A stretch of DNA of 64,000 nucleotides from Salinimicrobium sediminilitoris (lineage in GTDB: Bacteria; Bacteroidota; Bacteroidia; Flavobacteriales; Flavobacteriaceae). A program made the position numbers and the translations under genes. Location: contig NZ_JAIVCC010000001.1 of NCBI RefSeq assembly GCF_020866905.1, positions 29,148 through 93,147 of the forward strand, written 5' to 3'. This document shows positions 1 to 9,500 of this stretch, piece by piece (within the stretch, counting starts at the first letter, position 1; each line of letters opens with the position of its first letter). A model generated the notes under the pieces. The model was not told the DNA's origin, searched no databases, and saw only the letters and a list, made by a program, of their open reading frames with translations.

Positions 1-381
1 GGTTACGGTGGTAACCCCAACAGGGAATACTGAGCCACTTGCAGGTCCTGCGGTTTGGGCGATTATACTTCCGGCACAATTATCATCTGCAGTTGGTGCT
101 GTCCATGTTACCTGAGCACCACATACTCCGATGTCGTTGTTTTTTTCAATGTCTGTTGGTAGATTGATAATGGTTGGATCTTCAGTATCGTTTTCACAGT
201 CGTTATATTCCAACGCAAAAATCCCATTAGGAGACTCATACCAGGATACAGAAATTTCGGAATGTTCTTGAGGATAATCATAGCTATCCAGTGCTGGATA
301 ACTCCAATAGGAAGCAAGGGCTGGAGTTGCCAGCAATAAAAAAGAAACCAAAATTTTTAGAGGAGTAAAGTTTTTCTCCAT
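1..381 (-). CDS. HYR-domain exported protein, 5' part only
   Basis: The reading frame begins at an ATG at 381 and runs without a stop off the left edge of the window, so only the first 127 residues are visible. Residues 1-23 form a signal peptide (basic start, leucine-rich core, ending TPALA). From about residue 67 the sequence matches the start of a HYR (hyalin repeat) domain: a D-P-T-I pattern, then VTWTAPTADDNC, and GSVFPVGVTTVT, the usual end of the fold. HYR modules are extracellular Ig-like repeats found in adhesins and T9SS cargo. The gene follows the giant protein on the same strand but a strong terminator separates them. The rest of the protein, including any C-terminal sorting domain, lies outside. 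Confidence 0.8.
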   Translation of the reverse strand, partial: MEKNFTPLKILVSFLLLATPALASYWSYPALDSYDYPQEHSEISVSWYESPNGIFALEYNDCENDTEDPTIINLPTDIEKNNDIGVCGAQVTWTAPTADDNCAGSIIAQTAGPASGSVFPVGVTTVT

Positions 382-523
382 ACCAAACCATTAGAAATCA
401 GGAAGTAAAAGTAGGAAAAAAAAGCACATTTTTTCTTATTTATGTTTTTTTTTGGAGGTAAAGTGCATGTTTTATAGGATTATGTGTATATAGGAGTCAA
501 ATCAGATAGTGGGTTGTTAAAAC

Positions 524-550
524 AAAAAAGGCTGCAAAATGCAGCCTTTT
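524..550 (-). terminator. Rho-independent terminator after the giant gene
   Basis: A ten-base-pair stem (AAAAGGCTGC with GCAGCCTTTT) around a five-base loop lies 25 bp past the stop codon at 575. On the minus strand the stem is followed by a T-rich run, as expected for an intrinsic terminator ending leftward transcription. Confidence 0.8.
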
Positions 551-574
551 AATTGGTTAGTTAGTTTTAAGGAG

Positions 575-3500
575 TTATTCCAGAATCACCTTTTTGACAA
601 TAATTCCCTGCTCGGTATGCACTTTCACAACATAAACTCCCGCGCTGAATCTTTGAACTGGAAGAGGAATTCTTCTTTCCAGAGGAATATTGTAATATAC
701 ATGCACCTGTTGCCCCAGCATGTTATTCAGATAGACTCTCGAAATTTCCAGCAATTCCGGATTTTTAATTATAATTTCCCTGGTGCCGTTTACGTAGATC
801 ACCTCAATGGGACCTTCTTCTATGATTGGTTCTTCGGGTTCCTGAACAGCCCACCTGTCATGGAAGACAATTTGGAACCTGTTAGTGAAAGTTCCAGCCT
901 CCGATTCTGTAACATAATCTTCCTCTCTTAAATCATGAGTGATCTGAAGCAAACTGTCTCTTAGGAAGATGTTCATTTCGTCGGGAATATTTCTTAATTC
1001 ATCAATGGTTATGGTGAGCTCTCCTTTTTCTTTAACTTTTAATTCTAAATTAAGCTCCTGGTCGAGATCAAAATTGTTCACTCCCTGGATGACAAACTTG
1101 TAATTTTCAGGAGACCAATACATATCTTCTTCAATGTCCTCTATAAGTGGTGCGTCATAACCCAAATCAAAGCCGCTACTTGCGTTAGGATCTGCTGTAA
1201 CCAGGAGTTGACGATGATACTTCATTGGTGATTTAAATTTTAACCAGATTTTTCTTTGGTCGTTTGTTGCTGTATTTATCGACGAACTTTTAATGGTTTT
1301 TTTCTCTTGCGAGTGGAAAACAGATTTTTCCTCAGCTTCAATTTCAAATGCTCTTTGAGTGTTATTAAAAATTACATTAATTCCTCCTGTTTTTTCAAGT
1401 GGTTGAAGAGGAGCTAAAGAATCTGCTATTTCAGCTCTTATTACCTTATTGACAAAAAATCCCTGTCCAATAGGTATAAATTGTTCCGCTTTTTTTCCTC
1501 CAGATTGACCGTTATTATTAATTCGCTGATCCATTGAGGAAGCAGGTTCTATACCTCCAGCTTTTGTATAAGTCGCATATCCTCCTACATATTCTTGAAG
1601 ATAATGGCTTCTACCTGCGAAATGTGACCAAAAATAAAGAGCGCCATTAAAGTTTGAGCTTGAATTTTCTCCTGTAATATTGTCATCAATAAATTGGTTT
1701 GCATCTATGGCTGAAGGAAAAGGATTGCCTACTAAATAATTTTCAAAGGCAGTTTCAAAAGGGAGCGTGATATCTCCATTGTGGGGTTTACCTTTAAAGG
1801 TGTAATTCTGTTGATCATCGATACTGGCATTTCCATCTGTTCCTTTCATAGTATAACCTTCTCCTGCAAGTATAGCTCGCTCTTCTGTTCCTTCCGCTCC
1901 TGTCCACTCCCAGTCCTTATATAAACTAGCTGAACCCTTGAATTTCCACATCCAATAGGTGCTCAAAATTAAGTTCACGCCAGGTCCTCCATCTGCAGCT
2001 GCATATTCATCCTTAAAATCGATTCCTAAGGGATTCGATGGGTCAGTGCCATCCAGTAGCACCCCACGAATGTTGTAGGTAGCATTATTTGCAGCTCCTT
2101 GTGCACTAACAGGACTGGACCAATAATTATAATTAAAGCTTAACTTTTTTCCTTGCTGATCCCTTTGCAGCCAACCACCACTGGCATTGTCCAGTATGCT
2201 GCCATGATCCTGTAAAAGCTGGGATTCACCTACGAGGTCTATGTTTCCGTTTAAAAGTAGATAATGAGTGATGGTTAATGGATTGTCCTTATTTATACTT
2301 AATAATCCTGAATCAGATAACAAACCAAGCATAATGATATTTTTACTCTCAGAAGTAATATTATGTTGAGTTCTGGCAATATTCCAGGTTATCGGTGTAC
2401 CGTCAAAAGTACTATTTGGATAATCCCAAACATCCGGCCTTGCCCAGGTATTTCTTTCTGCCCAGATATCATCAGCCCCAGAGCAATAAGGAGTAGGGGA
2501 AGTGTTTTCCTGATCTGTTGTGATATTTACTAATTTACCGGGTACTTTGTTTAAGGAATGATCAGGAGTATAACCTCCTAATGGTTTTAGATTATCGTCA
2601 AAGGTTGCACAATCTATCAGACCGTCCGGATCAGGAATAGCCGAATACAATCGGTAATATCCTGCGAGATCACCCCAGGTTTGGTCATAGAATTTATCTC
2701 CATCACGATCAAGATTATGAGTGCCATCGATATTATAACTGCTTATTCCATCGGTCATAATTAGGTTGGGAACTACTTCTCCTTCTATTAGAGTAGAGGA
2801 GTCATTGCCATCATAAAGTTTTATTCGCTGATTCATCATAAAGCGTAACTCCTTAAGATCTGGTGCCGAATCACCATTCCAAATCCTTAATTCTTCAATC
2901 CAACCTGAAAAATGGTTTGATGTTGTTTTTGTATTTGCATTATACCTGGCTCCAATACTCGTATTGTTGATATTAGAACCGTTGACAGTGATTTTGTTAG
3001 AGTAAATTCCATCAACCCAAAGATCTCCGTTGTTAGCTACGGCAATATGATACCATCTGTCATTTTTGACAATTGTCTCAGGGAGATTATCCATGCTGAT
3101 TTCGAAACCGGCACTACTAAAGATAACACCGGTAGATGCATCTGTGGAACCCGTTTCACCTTCTATGGATCTATCAAATGGTCTTATCCAGGCTTCAATA
3201 AAGAAATTTCCATTATACTTGTTTCCTAAATCAACATAATCATCCACTCCATCAAAATCAAGTGTGGTACAATCTGGGAGGCTTACATCTTCCGGATTGA
3301 TAGTCGGAGGGCAACCCGAGTTTTCAATAAGAACTCCATCACCATTTTCCGCCGTAGGTGTCAATTCCCAGGTAAAAGTGTAATTTCCTAAATTATCAGC
3401 TTCAAAAATGGCATCTGGATTTGTTACTGGATCAGGATCATTTGTAGTTCCGTCCGGGTTTGTTAAGGTATATTCTCCTCCTGTAATCACCCAAGCACCG

Positions 3501-6500
3501 GTATAACCGTCAATTGTTTGTTTAGATCCGGTTTTAAATTCTTCAGTTATATCTCCCTGAAAAGCTCCTGTTATAGTAGCTGCTAAATTCACGATAGTAT
3601 TTCCACATTCCCCCGTTTCGGCAACTACATCTGTTGTATACTGATCGAAAACAAACACTCTAATAGTCTCCGAATTGTTAATGTCTTCACAAGGATCCCC
3701 GTTACTATCTAATATTAGTGCCGTTTTAACTTCGAAATCGTTCCATCCTATCTTTCTTGGTGTAAAAGAGACAGTGCTCTCGTTGTCTAACCCTATTTGT
3801 TCTAATTCTGCAGTATTAGGATCTTTATCATCATAAAACCATTGTAATAATACATTTTGAGGTCCTTCCGGTACTTTAATATTGTCTACCGCCCATATAT
3901 CTCCTAATCGTACTCCTCTATATTCAAATCGAACTCGCAGGTTGGACTCCCCAATGTAGCTACCCAAATCAAAGGTCATTTGATTGACCTGCTTCTCACC
4001 ATAGCCAAAGTGATCCTGAGCACCACTTTTTGCCGGCCCCACCACTTTGTAAAGCTCTTGGTATTCCGATCCATTTTTAAGTAATACTACTCTTATTGAA
4101 GCATCGGTGGTTAGATTGTACGCCTGATCAAAAGTTAGCACGGCTTCATCGGTTGCCAATAAATTAAATGGAGGAGTATCCATGTTTGAGTCATAAGTAC
4201 TCTGTGCAATTGCAAAATGTTCATTCTGTTGACCATCATTACGAGGATTCCACCATTGTTCGCTTGTATTGTAGGGAGAATTTATATCAGCAGTGATAAA
4301 TTTCCACTTTGGCTGCGTTTTATGCCAGTGAATAGGAGTTCCTGAATCTGCATTTGCATTATAATTGATTTCATTGCCATTAGGATCTGTAAAATCCCAT
4401 CCATTATTTTTAATTCCGGCACTTGTAAAATCTCCACCTTCAAATTTTCCAAATTCTGATACATATTTAATTTCAGAACTCAAAGTGATCTCGTTTCCAT
4501 AACAAAGGACTTCGGGTGTAACTTCAACCGGCTCAGGTTTAATATCTGAGGGGATCACACTTAAAATTGCTGTTTGAGAATAAACACCATTTTCGCAAGC
4601 TCCATTAACAATTTTAGCTCTAAAAATTGTTGTTTCCACATTGTTTTCTAAAATCGTTAAAAAATCTGAATTCGATAAAGTGGAACTTTGACTGTCATAA
4701 ATTTCCCAGGTGAGAGTGGAAGCAGTTCTATATTCCCATTCCAGGATATTCCCGCTAAAATCCTCTAATTTTAAAGATTGCTCTAAATCGTTAGTCTGAA
4801 TTTCACAGGTTAAAAAGATTCTTTGATACTCTTCCTGAGACCATGATAAAACACCTCCCTCTGGTAAAGCATCAATTGTGACATCAATGTTATTCGAGGA
4901 CATTTCATCACACACACCGCTTTTTACGATGGCTCTAAATTTTGTAGTGGTTGTTAAATTAGTAAAATCGTAGGTTCCGGACGTATTATTAATAGAAATC
5001 CAATTCGTTCCGCCATCTTCAGATTTTTCCCAATATTGCACGTCACCTGAATGTCCGGATAATGTTAATGTACCATTTGGAGAGGTAACACAGACACTTT
5101 CCGGACCTGTTAGGGTACCGGGCACCGTTGGTTCATCAACTTCTATAGTAATGTTTCGGGTAGTTGTACAGCCACTTTCAAAACTTCCCGTCAAAATGTA
5201 GGTAGAAGCAGAAGTTGGATTGACAGTTAGCTCTGCGGAAGTGCCAATTTCCTGCCCATTTTCATCTTTCCAACTATATGAAGTAGCCCCATTTCCTGTA
5301 AGGACAATACTGCTTCCCGAACAGATCAAAGGATTTCCTGCATCTGAAACAGCTGTGGATTCATCAAACGTAATAGATAAGTCAGGAAGAGGATTTATTG
5401 TGAGCTTAATTTCCACTCTTTCACTTTCACATCCCTCCGTTGAGATCTGGCTTACCCAATATGAAATAGGGGTTTCAGTGACAGTCTCCGTGTTTGGAAC
5501 GGGAGCGGATTCTAATGAAGTTTCAGTATCAGCACTGGGATACCAGTTTAAAGTTGCTCCGGTGTCTGCAGTGGCAGTTAAAGCAGGTGCCCCTTCTGCA
5601 TTATGACAGTAAGCAACATCTGTAACGCCTGGGGCAGCCGGTCTTTGATAAATGGTAATAGTTGTTGGTGCTATAACCTCTGCACAACCGTTGGCCGCGG
5701 CAATAGTGTTTGTAACAGTATAAGTTCCAGGAGTACTTGCGGCTATATTAATTTCTCCTGTTAACTCATCTACAAATACTAATCCGGCAGAAGATGAAAA
5801 TTTTCCTTTCACGGCATTTGTAGCCATTATAGGGGATGGATTTTCTGCATTACTACAAAAAGAAGAATTTTCATAAGAAAAGTCAGCAATTGGTTTTTCT
5901 CCTATAGTGAAGGTGAATTTCTTTTCTGCTACAGTACAACCTGCTGTTTGAGGATTTACTGTATATCTATAGGTAATTACATAATCGCCAGGAGTAGTTC
6001 CATTTGGTGTAATTGCCCCGGTTGAAGAATTAACCGTTAGTGCTGGATTATCTACTGAAAATACTCCTGTACCATTGGTCAAATTGTCACCGTTAGTATG
6101 AGGAGTGTAGGTGGTGTCATCAGTTTCACAAAATTCTCCTGTAGTTGCACTGTTATCTGTTGAGATGTAACTAAACTCAGTTATTACCGGTTGGGGAACA
6201 ATAGTAACTGTTTTGCTATCTGTAGCTGCAGTACAAATTTGCTCTCCGTCAACTTTAAAAAACGTAGTAAGTGTAAATTCCAACACTTTACCATGATCTC
6301 CTTCAACCGGAGCATAGGTTGCAGCTGTTGGACTATTACCGTTCGTAATAGTTCCAAAACCATTACTTGTTGTCCATTCAAAGGAGCTAAAGTTTTCTGC
6401 TGTCGCGCCAGTGCCAATTGATATGGAGGTTGCTGTACTGCAAGCCTCAGAATCGTCTCCTGCACCTGCAGTTGGCGGTTCAAATGTGGCAACATTTACA

Positions 6501-9500
6501 ATTTGAGAATATCCGGTATCGCAGGAAAAACCATCCGGACCGTCAATACGTGCACGATACTCTCCTGCCTGGCCTGTTGAAATTTCAGAATAAAGTTCAC
6601 CTGTCTCTGTAGCTCCGAAGTTGCTCCAGGCATCTTGTGAAGTGGCTCTGTATTCCCACTGGTATTGTATTGCAGTGTTATCTCCAGACGCCGTAGCCGC
6701 AACTCTTAAAATTGTTTCATCACCTGCACATATATTCTGACTTTGCGGCTGTTCGTCTTCAGCGATTACAATATTTTCGTCTACAGTCACAGTCACCACC
6801 TCAGATGTGACCGGAGAACAGGCACTGTCTCCACTAACAATCACATAATAACTACCTCCAGTAGAAGAAGTTGCGTTGTTGAGTTGCAGGATGGGAGAAT
6901 CTGTTCCCACTTGAGAATCTGAAGTTGCTCCAACCTTGAACCACTGGTAACTCAAGTTATCTCCCGAAGCTGCCATTTCAAGCTGAGTGGAATTAGCTGT
7001 ACAAACCGCCACGGGAAAAGGTTCAGAAGTTATTTCTACGTTGGTAAAAATTGTTATAGGGAGGGTGGCAGCAAGTTCAGAACAACCTCCGGCTTCTCCT
7101 AAATAGTAATTCAAAATATATTCACCAGCAGTAGCATTTGCAGGAGTAAAAGCTCCTGTTTCTTCATTGACGGCTAAACCCTGGGATGAAAACTGTCCCC
7201 CGGTGAAGGCTCCAGAACCTGTGAGTGTAGGTGTAAAGGTTCCCTGATAGGTATCATTACAAAAAGTCACCTGATCATTTTCAAAAGAAACGTCCACATC
7301 GGGTGTCGGATTTACAATGATCTCAGTAGAACCCGTAATGGTATTTGAACACTCCGGAGCATCAGGATATTCTATACTTACCAGTTCATAGGTGTAGGTT
7401 GTAACCTGATCGTTATTCACACTTAAGGCACCAGTTGATAAAGTAACTTCCCCGGCAGCATCCAGTGCTATTGTTTGCTGGCTTCCGCCATTTATGGTGT
7501 AGGTAACTACAGCATTAGGAGTTCCATTGGTAAAGAATATATCAGTCATCCCTGCATCACAGATTTCTGTAGTTCCAGAGATCGCTACTGTTGGTATGTT
7601 TCTTACTGTGAGAACAGCGGTTTGTGAAGTTACAGGGGAACATATAAAACTTTCGGGTCCGCTAATCACTACGTAGTAATTTCCCGCATCATTCAGAGTT
7701 GCTGCGTTGATGTCAAGAGAGGCTGAATTTGTGCCTACTGCAGTACCTGAGCCCGGTGTTCCTTTGAACCACTCATAGTTCAATATCTCATTACCCGATG
7801 ATGCCTCGACAGATAAAGTTGCGTTTCCACCCACACAAATTGAGGTATTAGCCGGTTGAGTAGCAATGGTGATGTTCTCATCTACCTCCAGGTTCACAAC
7901 ATCTGAAACAACTGTACTACAGGGCGAAGTGCCGCTGGCTTCTACATAATAATTTCCAGCGTCTGATGTGGTGACATTTTCTAGTGTTAATAGTGAGGCA
8001 GTGGCTCCTGCAACAGCAGTACCGGAACCTAAATCTCCTTTAAACCATTTATAGGTCAAGCCATCTCCGGTCGCACTTACTTCGAGCTGTACGTTTCCGC
8101 CTTCGCAAACTCTTTGATTAGTCCCGATTGATTCAATTACTACTTCTTCAAAAATGGTAATATCTGCAGTAACTATCTCAAAACCACATTCCAAGGCATC
8201 ATCAAAAGTGTAAGTGATTGTATAGTTTCCGGAGGGAATATTTTCGGGTGAAAAAGCTCCATTTGCATCAAGTCCCAATACTTCCGGACCGGAATAAGAA
8301 CCTCCTGTAGAAATACCTGTAATGTCTAAAGTTGGATTATAAGTGCCTGTATCGGAATTACAGAAATTAGATTGAGAATATTCTAAGGTAGCTGTTGGAT
8401 GTTCATTTACTGTAATGGTTACTACATCAGAAAAATCATTTTCAGTACAAGTAGGAGAATCAGGATATGCCACACTCACAAGTTCGTAGGTAGTTGTGGA
8501 TGTAAGGTTGCCGGTGTTAAATGAAGCATTACCACTCTCATCGAGAGTCACAGTTTTTTGATTAATCCCATTGATGGTGTATGTAACGACTGCATTAGGA
8601 GTTCCTGCAGAGAAATTAATATCTGTAGAAGTATTGTAACAGATTTCTGTGTCTTCGGAAAAAGAAATGGTGGGATCATCGCGAAAATATATTCTTACTT
8701 CATCATTAAATTCTTCAGTTTCCGGAGATTCACAATCCCCATTTGGCTCTTCTGTTTTTAATCTTATGGTAATATATTCTTTATTAAAATCGGCTGCAAC
8801 AGGCGTGTAATTAAAATCAAAAGTCGTGACTTTTCCGTTAGGAGGAGCTGGTAGAGTGCCTGAAGCATCAGGAGAATAGATGTCAACAATCTTTATTGAT
8901 TTGTTATTAAAAGAAACATTTGCCGTGAATGATAACGAAGATGTTGTTTCACAGACGATACGATCAGTTCCAAGATCGGCAACTACGTATTCTCCTAAAT
9001 TAATTACATAAGGATCTGAAGCCTCACTCCCACCATCACAGACATTGTTAGCCTTTACAGTAATGTTACCACTATCCAAGGAGACGTTAGCAGAAATGTC
9101 TACAGTTATACTACTACTTTCTGCCCCACCTATTATATTCCAGCCATTTGGTAAATTCCAACTATAACTTGTTGCATTTTCTACTTTAGGAACAGTAAAA
9201 GTCACTCCATTTAGCGGCGGACACACGTTTGGACTGAGAAGAGAACTGGTAATAGGTCCTGGTTTAGAAGGAACTCCATCATATGATGTGATTATAAAAT
9301 CTGAGGATGCCTCACTATCTCCACATTCATTGATTGCCTTTACATTTAAAGTTAAATTACCGGAAGAATTTAAGGTAAAATTTATGGATGGGTTTGTGGT
9401 AGTCTCTGTACTGCCGTCAGATAAGGTCCATTCATAAGTGGTTGCATAATTTACAGCGTCAACAGTGAAAGTGTTTGTGCTACCCATACAAACTTCTGTT